A stretch of 51,128 nucleotides of DNA from Verrucomicrobiota bacterium JB023 (lineage in GTDB: Bacteria; Verrucomicrobiota; Verrucomicrobiia; Verrucomicrobiales; Akkermansiaceae). Shown one piece after another: positions 41,760 through 50,812 of the stretch; the stretch's first letter is position 1, and the number at the start of each line of letters is the position of its first letter. A program made the position numbers and the translations under genes. The notes beneath the pieces were generated by a model that made no database searches, was not told where the DNA came from, and saw only the letters and a list, made by a program, of their open reading frames with translations. The stretch is from the NCBI GenBank assembly GCA_030673895.1, contig JAUTCR010000046.1:1-51128 (forward strand), in the 5' to 3' direction.

Positions 41760-43256
41760 TTAAAGGGTCGCCAGCTTCTCGCCGACGCGGAGGGCATTGG
41801 CGACGATGGTGAGCGTAGGATTAAGGGCGCTACTAGAGGGGAAGAAGCTCCCGTCGAGAACCCAGAGATTATCCAGGTCGTGGGCGCGGCAATCGGGGGT
41901 GAGGACACTCGTGGTGGGATCGAGACCGAACCGCAAGGTGCCGCACTGGTGGGTGCACCAGGCGACGGGCATCAGCTGGCTACGATAGTGGCGGAGGGTG
42001 AGCGAATCCGTAGGGAGCTCGGCCAAGGCCGCTCCAAATTCATCGACAAGCTGCTGATGCAGGGCACGATTGGAGAGCTCGCGGTGGAGATGGAGACGAC
42101 CTCCACTGTCCAACTGGATACGATTCTGGGGTAGGGGAAGGTCCTCAGTCATGAAGAAGAATTCCAGCCCGTGCTCGGCGAGCTGCCGGGAGTCGTATCC
42201 GTCCAGGTGAGTCCATGGCTCAAGTTCATATTGAGCCGCGTCCCACTTGCCTTGTGTCTGAATGGAGCCCGCCAAACAGCCGCCACGATCCGGTTGGTAC
42301 CAATGGTTTGTTCCGAAGGTTTTGGCAAACTTGTCTGGGACGGCTTCCTTGAAGGTGGCGGACCCAGCCGAGCAAAGGTGCGCCATGTAGTTCCGTCCGA
42401 CTTGACCCGACGAGTTGGCGAAGGCTCCATCATCCCCGGAGTTGAGGAACAGCTTCGCACTCTGGATCGCGCCTGCACTGCAGAGGTAGCGCTCCGCTTG
42501 GAGAACCTCTCGTTGACCCTCGCGTTCCACCTCAAGGCCGATGACTTGACCATCGCGATGAAGGAAGCGAAGCGCCTGGGTCTTTGTGAGAAGTTCAAAG
42601 CGTCCGCCTTGCAGGGAATCCAGAGCCACGGCTTCCGGATCAGCTTTCGAAAGGGAAGGATCGGGATAGGCATCGAAGTGAGCGAGATCAGTCTCCCAGC
42701 CTCCACTGCTCTCACCGGGGCTGACGCCGACGGGGAGGGGGAATGAAGAAATGCCAGTCTCGGTGAGACCACGCTTTAGCTGGCTGATAGCTGGCTCATC
42801 CTTGAGGGGGCCGTAGGGGTAGGGTCTTCCGGTTGGTTCGCTTGCGTCCATCGACCGATTGCCATGCACTCGGTAGAGCGCCTCCGCCTCATCGTAGTAT
42901 GAGGCAAGGTCTGAGTAGCTAATAGGCCAGGCCGGACTCATGCCCTCATCATAAGGCACTTCGCCAAAGTCAGCCTCGCGGAAGCGGAAGTGCGCCGAGC
43001 CGTAGAGCTTGGCATTGCCACCGACGTGGAAGTGCATCCAGGGCTGGAATTCCTCGCCCTCTTGATCGATCCAACGTTCGCTGGTGCGATAGCGCCGCTC
43101 TCCATAGACCGCCTGCGAGTCGCGATTCTCCGCCTCCTTGGGGAGAAAATCACCGCGCTCTATCATGAGGACCCGCCGCCCGGCCTGCACGAGCTTGAGG
43201 GCTGCCGAGGTGCCCCCGGGCCCGCTCCCAATGATGAGAAATTCGATGTCCTTCAT
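41760..43256 (-). CDS. GMC-family FAD-dependent oxidoreductase
   Basis: A 498-residue flavoprotein of the glucose-methanol-choline family. The FAD-binding start DIEFLIIGSGPGGTSAALKL (GxGxxG at about 9-14) leads to IERGD and the flavin region GGNAKLYGSAHF. The C-terminal NLWVLDGSFFPSSSALNPTLTI is the family's signature end. The active-site His-His/Asn pair is not assigned with certainty. There is no signal peptide. Its ATG overlaps the cyclase gene's stop by 4 bases (ATGA), so the two are coupled. Substrates are usually alcohols or sugars; not determinable here. Confidence 0.9.
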   Translation of the reverse strand: MKDIEFLIIGSGPGGTSAALKLVQAGRRVLMIERGDFLPKEAENRDSQAVYGERRYRTSERWIDQEGEEFQPWMHFHVGGNAKLYGSAHFRFREADFGEVPYDEGMSPAWPISYSDLASYYDEAEALYRVHGNRSMDASEPTGRPYPYGPLKDEPAISQLKRGLTETGISSFPLPVGVSPGESSGGWETDLAHFDAYPDPSLSKADPEAVALDSLQGGRFELLTKTQALRFLHRDGQVIGLEVEREGQREVLQAERYLCSAGAIQSAKLFLNSGDDGAFANSSGQVGRNYMAHLCSAGSATFKEAVPDKFAKTFGTNHWYQPDRGGCLAGSIQTQGKWDAAQYELEPWTHLDGYDSRQLAEHGLEFFFMTEDLPLPQNRIQLDSGGRLHLHRELSNRALHQQLVDEFGAALAELPTDSLTLRHYRSQLMPVAWCTHQCGTLRFGLDPTTSVLTPDCRAHDLDNLWVLDGSFFPSSSALNPTLTIVANALRVGEKLATL

Positions 43257-43912
43257 GATCCCACCCGTCTCCCAATGACTCGACTGAGACCCGCGTCGCC
43301 GCCCTCAAGGCGGAGGGGGAGGCAGGCGACTTCATGCATTCCGGCTTCGGCTTCTCCCAGCCAAAGCCCTTCCACGCACCAAAGACCCGCCTCAAGGAAG
43401 GCGTGATGGACGTCAATCACATTGCCCTGATAGCCTCCGACCGAGAGGTAATCGATGCCCACCATCTCGATGCCGGATCTTGCAATAAGCTCTGCCGCAT
43501 CAAGTGCGAAATGCACGGCGTCTTCGAGGAACGGCTGCTTGAACCACTCGGTTTCAGAATTCCGGGTTTTGAAGAATACTCGGCGGAGAGAGCCTGCTGC
43601 TTCCAGCTGGGAGGCGATCTCATCGGCGGTAACTTGGCGGGGGTCGTCGACGTGAATGATCAGGCAAGGGCCTATCATGAGGTCGAGCGGCATCTCGTCG
43701 ATGCCTTTGCCGCCTTGGATAAAGTGATTCAAGCCATCGGTATGAGTGCCGGTATGGGTGCCAGTCGAGAGGAGGGAGACATTGGCGTCATCACCATGCT
43801 CAAGTTGTTGCTGCCCTTGATGCTGGAAGGGTGGATTGTCCGGCCAGACGGGGAGCCGGTAGGAGAGCGGGACCGTGAAGTCCATCCATGGGCCAGTCGG
43901 GGAAGTTGTCAT
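43253..43912 (-). CDS. Cyclase-family (kynurenine formamidase-like) metal hydrolase
   Basis: A 219-residue protein from the ATG at 43912; a later ATG at 43885 is also possible, and neither has a strong ribosome-binding site. The family's metal-binding motif HTGTHTDGLNHF (His53, His57, Asp59) is intact. Members hydrolyse N-formylkynurenine or other amides and lactone-like compounds using Zn or Mn. The stop overlaps the GMC start by 4 bases, while dinB ends 62 bases upstream, giving the order dinB, cyclase, GMC, SDR. Other kynurenine-pathway genes are not in the window. Confidence 0.87.
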   Translation of the reverse strand: MTTSPTGPWMDFTVPLSYRLPVWPDNPPFQHQGQQQLEHGDDANVSLLSTGTHTGTHTDGLNHFIQGGKGIDEMPLDLMIGPCLIIHVDDPRQVTADEIASQLEAAGSLRRVFFKTRNSETEWFKQPFLEDAVHFALDAAELIARSGIEMVGIDYLSVGGYQGNVIDVHHAFLEAGLWCVEGLWLGEAEAGMHEVACLPLRLEGGDAGLSRVIGRRVGS

Positions 43913-43974
43913 TGGGCGGGGAATTCGCACCGTCCATGCCAGCAAGTTCCAGAGGATGTCTGACGAGGAAGAGC

Positions 43975-45018
43975 TTAGAGGCCGAGCTCCAGCTGCGCGG
44001 CCTCTTCCTCATCCGCGAGCTTGAGACTGACGCCGAGCAGGCGCACCGGTCGACCCTCTCCCCGGTGCCAGGCGATCTGGAGAAGCTCCGTGAAGATGTC
44101 TTCATCGATGGTGCCGGTCGCTCGCTCGGCAGTCGTTCTTTCGAAGTCGGCGAACTTCAGTTTGACGACCAAAGATTTGATACGGCGTGTCTCATATTTG
44201 GACCCGTATGTCTGGGTGACCTGCGCGATGAGGGAGGGCAGGTCGGCCTCCAGATCCTGCAAGCTCTCCCGATTTTCCCGGAAGGTGGTCTCGCGCCCGA
44301 TTGATTTGCGGACGTGCTCGACCTCGACCTCGCGGTGGTCACGCCCCCGGCAGCGCTGGTAGAGGGAGCGGCCCCACTTGCCGAAGCGCTTCGCCAGCTC
44401 GTATTCCTCGAGTTTCTGCAGGTCGCCACAGGTTTGGATTCCTAGCTGGGCGAGGGCTTCCGCTCCTTTCTTTCCGACTCCCGGGATTCGGCGGACAGGT
44501 AGATTGATCATGAAGCCGGCCACGTTCGCGGGTTTGACTTCGAATTGGCCGTCGGGCTTGTTCCAATCGCTGGCAATCTTGGCCAGCATCTTGTTGGGGG
44601 CAATCCCTGCCGATGCGGCCAAGCCTCGCTCGTCCCGGATCTGGGCCCGAATTTCTTCAGCAATCTCGGCCCCGGTTTCCGGCAGGTGGCTGACGTCGAG
44701 AAAGGCTTCGTCCAGACTGAGTGGCTCGATCAACGAGGTGAAACGCTCGAAGATGGAGCGAATGTGGGCCGATTCCTCGCGATAGAGGTCGAAGCGCACC
44801 GGGACCAGAACGAGATCAGGACAGAGCTCAACCGCCTTGAAGACAGGCATGGCTGAGCGGCAGCCATACTTACGCGCCTCATAATTGGCCGTCGTCAGGA
44901 CGCCCCGCATGGACCGTCCCCCGACGCCTACCGGTTTGCCTCGTAGGTCAGGATTTTCCCGCTCCTCGATGGCCGCGTAGAAGCAGTCCATATCCACGTG
45001 GATGATCTTGCGACTCAC
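43975..45018 (-). CDS. dinB: DNA polymerase IV (Y family)
   Basis: A 347-residue translesion polymerase. The N-terminal catalytic carboxylate sits in IIHVDMDCFYAAIEE (Asp9) and the second pair in LSLDEAFLDVS (Asp103, Glu104). The steric gate and YEARKYGCRSAMP palm/fingers, the helix-hairpin-helix IPGVGKKGAEALAQLG thumb and a little-finger domain follow. The C-terminal end lacks a clear QxxLF clamp-binding motif; the last residues are EEAAQLELGL. No LexA-box-like palindrome was recognised upstream, but the promoter is probably between 45018 and 45124. Confidence 0.95.
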   Translation of the reverse strand: MSRKIIHVDMDCFYAAIEERENPDLRGKPVGVGGRSMRGVLTTANYEARKYGCRSAMPVFKAVELCPDLVLVPVRFDLYREESAHIRSIFERFTSLIEPLSLDEAFLDVSHLPETGAEIAEEIRAQIRDERGLAASAGIAPNKMLAKIASDWNKPDGQFEVKPANVAGFMINLPVRRIPGVGKKGAEALAQLGIQTCGDLQKLEEYELAKRFGKWGRSLYQRCRGRDHREVEVEHVRKSIGRETTFRENRESLQDLEADLPSLIAQVTQTYGSKYETRRIKSLVVKLKFADFERTTAERATGTIDEDIFTELLQIAWHRGEGRPVRLLGVSLKLADEEEAAQLELGL

Positions 45019-45123
45019 TTGAACAGTATCGCCGCAGCCTCATCGGAGTGCAAGCGCGGGATCGCCCGAATCCTTGCTCCGGGGATCAAAGGGTATCCCC
45101 AGTTTATTGGAGGCGGTGAAGGG

Positions 45124-45498
45124 TCAGTCCTCCTTCAGCTGCCTGATGGCTTCGATCCAGTCCCCGTAGGGATCACCCGGCTTGTTCCATTGCACGCGAT
45201 CAAGATAGACGAAGTAGGCCCGGGCCGCGATGTCCGCATCCGTAGGCGGTGTGCTGCTGGCTTGGGGAGCCTTCTTGGGAGGTTTCTCGGTAGCACGTTT
45301 CTTGGCCGCTTTTTTGGAAACCTTCTTCGAAGCTTTCTTCGAGGAGCCTTTCTTCGCAATCGACTTCTTAACTGCCTTTTTGGCGGGCTTCTTCTTGGCA
45401 GCTGCTTTCTTGGAAGTCTTCTTAGCGGCCTTCTTTTTGCTCTCCTTGGGTGCCTTCTTGGAGGCGGATTTTTTCGACGTTGTTTTCTTCTTAGCCAT
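45124..45498 (-). CDS. Histone H1-like lysine-rich protein with DUF2934-type C-terminus
   Basis: A 124-residue protein. The first 80 residues contain 35 lysines, arranged as repeated KKxxKK/AKK units with alanine and serine, resembling the C-terminal tail of histone H1 and bacterial HC1/AlgP-type tails; it should bind DNA or RNA. Residues about 90-124 (IAARAYFVYLDRVQWNKPGDPYGDWIEAIRQL) match the small DUF2934 pattern. It is transcribed alone, oriented toward dinB 105 bases away. It is probably a nucleoid-associated protein. Confidence 0.82.
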   Translation of the reverse strand: MAKKKTTSKKSASKKAPKESKKKAAKKTSKKAAAKKKPAKKAVKKSIAKKGSSKKASKKVSKKAAKKRATEKPPKKAPQASSTPPTDADIAARAYFVYLDRVQWNKPGDPYGDWIEAIRQLKED

Positions 45499-45624
45499 GT
45501 GAGGACAAGGGTTGGTGGCAACTCCTTATGCCGATTCAGTGCCAACTCTTCGCGGTTTCGCCAAATTTGAGCCGACAAGGGTGCGAAAAAGAGCGTTTCA
45601 TTGTTCTACGGCATGAGTAGTAAG

Positions 45625-45657
45625 CAAAAAAACACGCCTTCTTGGGAAGAGGCGTGT
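45625..45657 (-). terminator. Terminator of the DUF2383 gene
   Basis: ACACGCCT (45632-45639) and AGGCGTGT (45650-45657) form a perfect 8-base stem with a 10-base loop. On the minus strand it is followed by TTTTTTT (45631-45625). It lies about 97 bases after the DUF2383 stop and separates it from the H1-like gene. Confidence 0.85.
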
Positions 45658-45754
45658 GCGGAGCCATTCTGTAGTAAACGGCAAGTGGGAGATTTCGTGA
45701 CAAGGCCATTGCCGTTCCAGCTCGAGCGACAAGTCTCCTGCTGCTGGACAGGGC

Positions 45755-46213
45755 CTAGGCTTCCTTGATGGATTCCAGGGTTGCGAGGTTCGACTGCACA
45801 CGGGGGAGAAGGACCCGATCAATCATCTCTCGGGCCTCGCGCATGAGCTCGCCCTCGAGGGCGTCTTGATAATCTTTGGCTCCATGCTCTTCCCCGGTTT
45901 TTAAGACACTGAGTGATGCGTTCTCTCCGAAGAAGTTAGCGCCAGTTTGCAGAGTTTTGACCAGCACTCCCCAAGCGCCTGATCCGGTGGCAGGCTCGCT
46001 TCCCAGCCAGCCCACGTGCTCGCGCAAGAGGCGCTCATTCTCAAGATGATTTGCGCGAATCTGGCGCAAGGTGTCGGCAAAAGGTTGGTCGCCGTATTTC
46101 TCGATGGCGAGATTGTAGGTCTCGACTGCGGAGATTTCTCCTCGCAGAAGGTTCTGACAAGCTTCGGTCGTTTGTTGGACCGTGATGGTATTGGCTTCGA
46201 TAACGGTAGACAT
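45755..46213 (-). CDS. DUF2383 (PA2169-type) four-helix-bundle protein
   Basis: A 152-residue protein from the ATG at 46213, preceded by GGGAG six bases upstream; a longer in-frame opening to 46495 has no family-like sequence. The fold is ferritin-like: CQNLLRGEISAVETYNLAIEKYG, RQIRANHLENERLLREHV and LKTGEEHGAKDYQDALEGEL are paired helices with carboxylate and histidine residues that may bind iron. The function of the family is unknown. It is followed by a strong terminator. Confidence 0.83.
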   Translation of the reverse strand: MSTVIEANTITVQQTTEACQNLLRGEISAVETYNLAIEKYGDQPFADTLRQIRANHLENERLLREHVGWLGSEPATGSGAWGVLVKTLQTGANFFGENASLSVLKTGEEHGAKDYQDALEGELMREAREMIDRVLLPRVQSNLATLESIKEA

Positions 46214-46298
46214 GACAGCTCCCGGTGCGCAGCGGTCATGCCGTGCCATGCCAAATCGCGTGAGCGCCTTGTCTGAGCAACGGATTGTGAGCGGCTTA

Positions 46299-46323
46299 AG
46301 GAAAGGAGCTAGACTCCTTTCCT
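46299..46323. repeat. Perfect 10-base inverted repeat between DUF2383 and PEP-CTERM genes
   Basis: AGGAAAGGAG (46299-46308) and CTCCTTTCCT (46314-46323) with a 5-base spacer. It lies 93 bases after the PEP-CTERM stop and 86 bases before the DUF2383 start. There is no clear U-tract, so it could be a weak terminator of the upstream gene or an operator/leader stem of the next. Confidence 0.5.
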
Positions 46324-46415
46324 CGGCCCCGAGGGTGGCTCCTTGGTGAAAAAGCCGTGCGGATTGAACGCTTGCCCGATGCAATTTGATCTGCCGGGCG
46401 AGGGGCGGAGGGGGT

Positions 46416-47156
46416 TCACCGCCGCCGACGGAGAAGAAGGAGGGCGCAACCCGCGAGAAGCGAGGCTGTGGAAGGCTCGGGCACGAGCGTGGCAACTTGG
46501 AAGCTCATGCCGCCTTCCTCCGCGTATGTGAACAAGTATTCCAGCCGTCCAACAGGTTGATCGAGAGTGAGGGTGGCCAAGGGCAAGGCCACATTGCCAG
46601 CCGTGCTATCGTCCGTTGTAAGTTGTGCCGTGGCGGGGTCCCATTGATGAGTATTATCGCTGACCCCAGTCTGTCCCGGATACTCGTTATAGGTCCAGCC
46701 GGAGAGGTCGGTGATTTCCGTTCCTTCGGGGCTGAAGGCCCGAATAGAAGCGCTCTCTTCCATCAGGTCGAAATCAAGGAAGAGAAGAAGATCTCCTGCC
46801 TCAAGAGGAATTGCGAAATCCATCGCAAACGCTGCCGTCAGAGCGTGGGGCGTGAACTCGAAAAAGCGAATCTCCTGCTGAAGATAAGAAGGCTGCCCGC
46901 CGAAGCCCGTGAAGTCGGCTGTGTAGTTCCCATTCTCGTTACCGCCGGGGTCGGATTCGAGAAAGGTGAAGGTCACATCCTCGACGCCCTTGAAGTCCTG
47001 CTGCAGCGGATAGGTCACGCCGCCATTGTTATCGAAGTCGTAGTCGAAATCGCTGATGGTTTGGAGGGAGACTCCTTCTGCTTGAGCGGCCCAGAGAGCC
47101 ATGAGGGTAAGCGACAGGCGAATGCGTGACCGGCTCGGGGATGGTTGGAGAGTCAT
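46416..47156 (-). CDS. PEP-CTERM sorting-domain protein
   Basis: A 246-residue exported protein. A signal peptide (about residues 11-27) leads to a beta-rich domain without a known family, with Asp/Asn/Gly-rich stretches, and the C-terminal PEP-CTERM sorting signal VPEPSTASLLAGCALLLLRRRR. The motif is the substrate of an exosortase, so the protein is likely anchored and then released as part of an exopolysaccharide or surface matrix. The exosortase is not in the window. Promoter elements were not recognised. Confidence 0.9.
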   Translation of the reverse strand: MTLQPSPSRSRIRLSLTLMALWAAQAEGVSLQTISDFDYDFDNNGGVTYPLQQDFKGVEDVTFTFLESDPGGNENGNYTADFTGFGGQPSYLQQEIRFFEFTPHALTAAFAMDFAIPLEAGDLLLFLDFDLMEESASIRAFSPEGTEITDLSGWTYNEYPGQTGVSDNTHQWDPATAQLTTDDSTAGNVALPLATLTLDQPVGRLEYLFTYAEEGGMSFQVATLVPEPSTASLLAGCALLLLRRRR

Positions 47157-47341
47157 GTGGCAGAAGGGCTGGTTATTGGTATGATGGGATAGCAGATTGA
47201 GATGGTGGACAGTCTAGCTCCCTACGCGGGGAGGGCAAGCAGCAAGCTCCGCCTGAGCGGTAGCCCCGACTCGATGGTTAGAAACCCGGCAAGATGGCGC
47301 CTCGCCCTTGGCCGTCCCGCTCCAAAGCGAGGCCGGCCGGT

Positions 47342-48469
47342 CTAGCTGGCTTTGGCGAGGTCACCTCGCTCCGGGCTGGGAAGCTCAGTAGCCTCCAGCT
47401 GGGAATCTTCTTCCAACTTCCGAAGAGTGTCCAAGTCGATGACATGGCGGAAGTCTTGTCCGCCACCGTTGGCAAGCTCCTCATAGACCTCGTTAATGGC
47501 ATCAATAGAGACAAGCTTGGTGGCAGGTGCAATGCCGTGCTTGGCACATAGAACGAGGACCTCTTGCGTATCCGCAATGCCTCCAATGAGCGAGCCGGAC
47601 AATGAGATCCGGTTGAAGACGAGGGGGCCGGGCGAGAACTCCGGGAAGGAGTCCATGTTCCCGACAATGACCAAGTGGGAATTGGGGCGCATCAGTTGGA
47701 TGTAGGGAGCGATATCGTGCGCGACGGGGATCGTGTTGATCAGCATGTCGAGGCTGCCCGCGGCGTCGTTCATTTGCTCCTCATCAGTTGAGATGACGAC
47801 CTCGTCGGCACCCATGGCCAGGATTTCTTCCTTCTTATCCTCATTGCGGGTGAAGGCCACCACCTTCGCCCCAAGCGCCTTACCCAGCTTGACTGCCATG
47901 TGGCCGAGACCTCCGATGCCTGCGACACCGAGCGTCTGCCCTTCCTTCAACTCGAAGTGCTTCATAGGTGCGTACACTGTGATGCCCGCGCAGAGAATGG
48001 GCCCCACTTTGTCTTGCTCGATCTCATCAGGTACCCGAAGGACGAATTCTTCCCTTACGATGATATCAGTACTGTATCCACCGTAGGTGTTGCTGCCGTC
48101 GGGGTTCTTTGGGCCATTGTAAGTTAAGGTGCAACTCTTCGGTCCGGAGCAGTACTGCTCTTCGTCTTTTTCACAGGAGTCGCATTCTTGGCAACTGTTG
48201 ACCATGCAGCCCACACCGACCCGATCCCCCTTGGCGTATCGAGTAACCCCGGGGCCAACCTCGGTGACCACACCGGCAATTTCGTGCCCCGGCACGCAGG
48301 GATAAATGGTATTGCCCCAATCATTCTTAGCTTGGTGAAGGTCCGAGTGGCAGACCCCGCAGTGGGTAATTTGAATCGCAACCTCACCGTCGCGCAGCTC
48401 GCCGCGCTCGAAGGTTACTGGGACGAGTTCATCTTCTTTGCTTTTTGTTCCGTATCCGTAAACTTTCAT
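47342..48469 (-). CDS. Zinc-dependent NAD(P) alcohol dehydrogenase (CAD/YahK-like)
   Basis: A 375-residue medium-chain dehydrogenase from the ATG at 48469; an in-frame ATG at 48496 is less family-like. Catalytic zinc ligands are Cys37 and His62 (THCGVCHSDLH, GHEIAG with Glu63); the structural zinc site has the four-cysteine lobe in CQECDSCEKDEEQYC. The cofactor loop is GIGGLGHMAVKLGKALG. The pattern fits cinnamyl-alcohol-dehydrogenase-type or YahK-type aldehyde reductases, usually NADPH-linked. It is monocistronic; a PhoD-like gene lies 58 bases upstream in the same direction. Confidence 0.92.
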   Translation of the reverse strand: MKVYGYGTKSKEDELVPVTFERGELRDGEVAIQITHCGVCHSDLHQAKNDWGNTIYPCVPGHEIAGVVTEVGPGVTRYAKGDRVGVGCMVNSCQECDSCEKDEEQYCSGPKSCTLTYNGPKNPDGSNTYGGYSTDIIVREEFVLRVPDEIEQDKVGPILCAGITVYAPMKHFELKEGQTLGVAGIGGLGHMAVKLGKALGAKVVAFTRNEDKKEEILAMGADEVVISTDEEQMNDAAGSLDMLINTIPVAHDIAPYIQLMRPNSHLVIVGNMDSFPEFSPGPLVFNRISLSGSLIGGIADTQEVLVLCAKHGIAPATKLVSIDAINEVYEELANGGGQDFRHVIDLDTLRKLEEDSQLEATELPSPERGDLAKAS

Positions 48470-48527
48470 TTTCCCGATGACCCTTGCCCCGCTCATCGAG
48501 TTCGCAAATGAAAACTAGGAAGGTTCC

Positions 48528-49505
48528 TTACTGGCCTTCCTGTGAGCGGTCGAGGGTGAACGTAGTAGCTCGCACCGGGCGTCCTCGCTCGCTGTGGACT
48601 GTTGCGGTGATGACTGGAGCACGGCGATCCCAATCGATAGTGAGGCTTCCATAATTATTCGCTCCATAGTTTTCCCCCAGGCGCAGGCTGTTCGTTTCCG
48701 TAGCATTCCCTCCAAAGCTCGAGTTGAGGCTACTAGTGGTGATGTCGTAAAGAGGGTAGCCCACGGCTTTGTCTTCCACCGAGATCTCCGCCAAGTGCCG
48801 GTCGCCGCTTAGGATGACCACCGGTGGCATTTCCGGTCGGGCGAGAAGGTCAAGAAGTCGCTGCCGTTCCTTTGGGAAGTTTGCCCATTTTTCAAAGCGA
48901 TGTTCCGCTGCCAGGCACTGGATAGACGAGACGATTAAGTTCACCCGGGCCGGACTTGTCTTCAGTTTCTCCTCAAGCCATCGCCATTGCTCTTCCCCGA
49001 GAATCGTGCCGTTCGCCGAGTCGAGAGAATCTCGATGATAGCGGGTGTCGAGCAGGATGACGCGAACGGATTGACCCTCTTCACCGTAGTCGTGGCAAGC
49101 ATAGACGCCCCTTCGGCTGCGCCTCGGGCTGTCCATCGGAACTTGGAGGAAATCGAGAAAAGCCTGCTGCGATTGCTCTTTGATGGAAAATTCCTTCCCC
49201 ACATCGTTGGCTCCGTAGTCATGATCATCCCAAGTGCCAATGATCTCCGTGGTCTGCATTAAACGTTGATAGGCGGGCCGGGCCAGAGCCTTGCGATACT
49301 TTTGCACGAGAACCTCAATGTCATCGGAATCACCATAGATGTTGTCACCCATCCAGATGAAGAGATCCGGCCTTTGCGCAGCTATGGTCTCGAAGGCCGG
49401 GGCTGGTCGGCTCTCTTTGTGACAGGAGGCGAAGGTGATGAATGTCGTCTCGCCGGCAGACAAGGAGCAGGACAAAAGGGCGAAGGCGCTGAGGAGTGTT
49501 CTCAT
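48528..49505 (-). CDS. PhoD-like exported metallophosphatase
   Basis: A 325-residue phosphatase from the ATG at 49505, chosen because it opens with a signal peptide (MRTLLSAFALLSCSLSAGE) directly before TFITFASCHK. It has the PhoD metal sites WMGDN (Asp54, Asn55), GTWDDHDYGAND and ILSGDRHLAEI. PhoD enzymes release phosphate from phosphate esters outside the cytoplasm with Ca/Fe. It is shorter than canonical PhoD (about 500), lacking the N-terminal domain. No Pho box was recognised. It is divergent from the old yellow enzyme gene. Confidence 0.88.
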   Translation of the reverse strand: MRTLLSAFALLSCSLSAGETTFITFASCHKESRPAPAFETIAAQRPDLFIWMGDNIYGDSDDIEVLVQKYRKALARPAYQRLMQTTEIIGTWDDHDYGANDVGKEFSIKEQSQQAFLDFLQVPMDSPRRSRRGVYACHDYGEEGQSVRVILLDTRYHRDSLDSANGTILGEEQWRWLEEKLKTSPARVNLIVSSIQCLAAEHRFEKWANFPKERQRLLDLLARPEMPPVVILSGDRHLAEISVEDKAVGYPLYDITTSSLNSSFGGNATETNSLRLGENYGANNYGSLTIDWDRRAPVITATVHSERGRPVRATTFTLDRSQEGQ

Positions 49506-49714
49506 TTCTTGGGCGTGCCAACAACGGGGTCCGGGCCAATTTGGCAAGCCTTTCCTCATGGCTGTTTCGTTACGGGTGCATTGCAAGTTTCCCCAGGCTC
49601 CGAGCACCGGTGCGGCATTCTGCACGACGCAAGGTGGCGAGACATGGCTATTCGTCGCTAAAACTCATTCCAAAACGCTGGCACCGGTTCTGCGCAAGGA
49701 GGGGACACAAACCG

Positions 49715-50812
49715 ATGGACAAGATTTTCGAACCACTGCAGTCAGGCCCTCTCTCCTATTCCAACCGCATCGTCATGGCACCCATGACCCGCGCTCGTGC
49801 CGGAGAAGACCGGGTCCCCAACGAGATGATGATGGAATACTACAATATTCGTAGTAACGCCGGTTTGATTATTACCGAAGCCACCCACATCTCCGAGCAG
49901 GGAATCGGCTGGTCACAAACGCCGGGCATCCACACCAAGGAGCAAGTCGAAGGGTGGAAGAAAATCACCGACGCTGTCCACCTCAGCGGAGGGCGGATCT
50001 TCCTCCAGCTCTGGCACACGGGGCGGGCGTCGCATTCCTCGTTCAATGGGATGCAGCCGGTCTCTTCTTCTCCGGTTGCCAAGGCTGACGACGATCCGGT
50101 TTTCACCGACGAGGGAAAGAAAGCGCCTGAAGTCCCCCGGGCTCTCAGCGTGGACGAGATCAAGAAGACGGTCGACGACTACCGCCACGCGTCAGAATGT
50201 GCTTTTCAGGCAGGCTTCGATGGCGTGGAGATTCATGCGGCGAATGGCTACCTCATCGATCAGTTCCTTCGCGATGGCGTCAACCAGCGGGATGACCAAT
50301 ATGGGGGAAGCATAGAGAACCGGCTCCGGTTTCTTCTCGAGGTCCTCGAGGCCGTGAAGTCCGTTTGGGCTCCCCAGCGGATAGGCGTTCGCTTCTCGCC
50401 GACCAACCCGTTCAATTCGATGTCTGATAGCGACCCTCGCGCGCTCTTCACTGCGGCGGCAAAAGCTCTTAATTCCCACGATCTCGCCTACCTCCACCTC
50501 TTGGAAGCAAGACCGGGAGTGGACCATCAAATGGCGGCGGATGATGCGCCCTACATTGCCCCCGACATTCGGAAGGTCTTTAACGGCCTTCTGATGCTGA
50601 ATGCTGGCTACTCCTATGAGACCGGCAATCGGGCTATTGAAGAAGGTGAGGCAGATCTCATCGCATACGGAGTCCCATTTCTCGCAAATCCTGATCTGGT
50701 TCAGCGATTTGCGACGAAAAGCCCCCTCAATGAGCCGGATCAGAGCACGTTTTACACTCACGGCGAGCAGGGATACCTCGATTACCCGATGTTCGAAGTG
50801 GCCGAGGCCTGA
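49715..50812 (+). CDS. nemA: Old yellow enzyme-type FMN alkene reductase (NemA-like)
   Basis: A 365-residue FMN enzyme from the ATG at 49715, with AAGGAGG about 12 bases upstream; the longer in-frame opening is not family-like. The flavin and substrate residues are in VMAPMTRARAG, FLQLWHTGRASH, EIHAANGYLIDQFLRDGVN and the end AYGVPFLANPDLVQRF. Such enzymes reduce activated alkenes such as quinones, nitro-esters and enals using NADPH. It is monocistronic and divergent from the phosphatase gene, with no regulator (nemR) visible. Confidence 0.93.
   Translation: MDKIFEPLQSGPLSYSNRIVMAPMTRARAGEDRVPNEMMMEYYNIRSNAGLIITEATHISEQGIGWSQTPGIHTKEQVEGWKKITDAVHLSGGRIFLQLWHTGRASHSSFNGMQPVSSSPVAKADDDPVFTDEGKKAPEVPRALSVDEIKKTVDDYRHASECAFQAGFDGVEIHAANGYLIDQFLRDGVNQRDDQYGGSIENRLRFLLEVLEAVKSVWAPQRIGVRFSPTNPFNSMSDSDPRALFTAAAKALNSHDLAYLHLLEARPGVDHQMAADDAPYIAPDIRKVFNGLLMLNAGYSYETGNRAIEEGEADLIAYGVPFLANPDLVQRFATKSPLNEPDQSTFYTHGEQGYLDYPMFEVAEA

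Noticed and set aside
45230-45502. 90-codon plus-strand ORF opposite the H1-like gene
   Set aside because: Translation of the antisense of Lys-rich codons gives a Phe/Leu-rich artefact.
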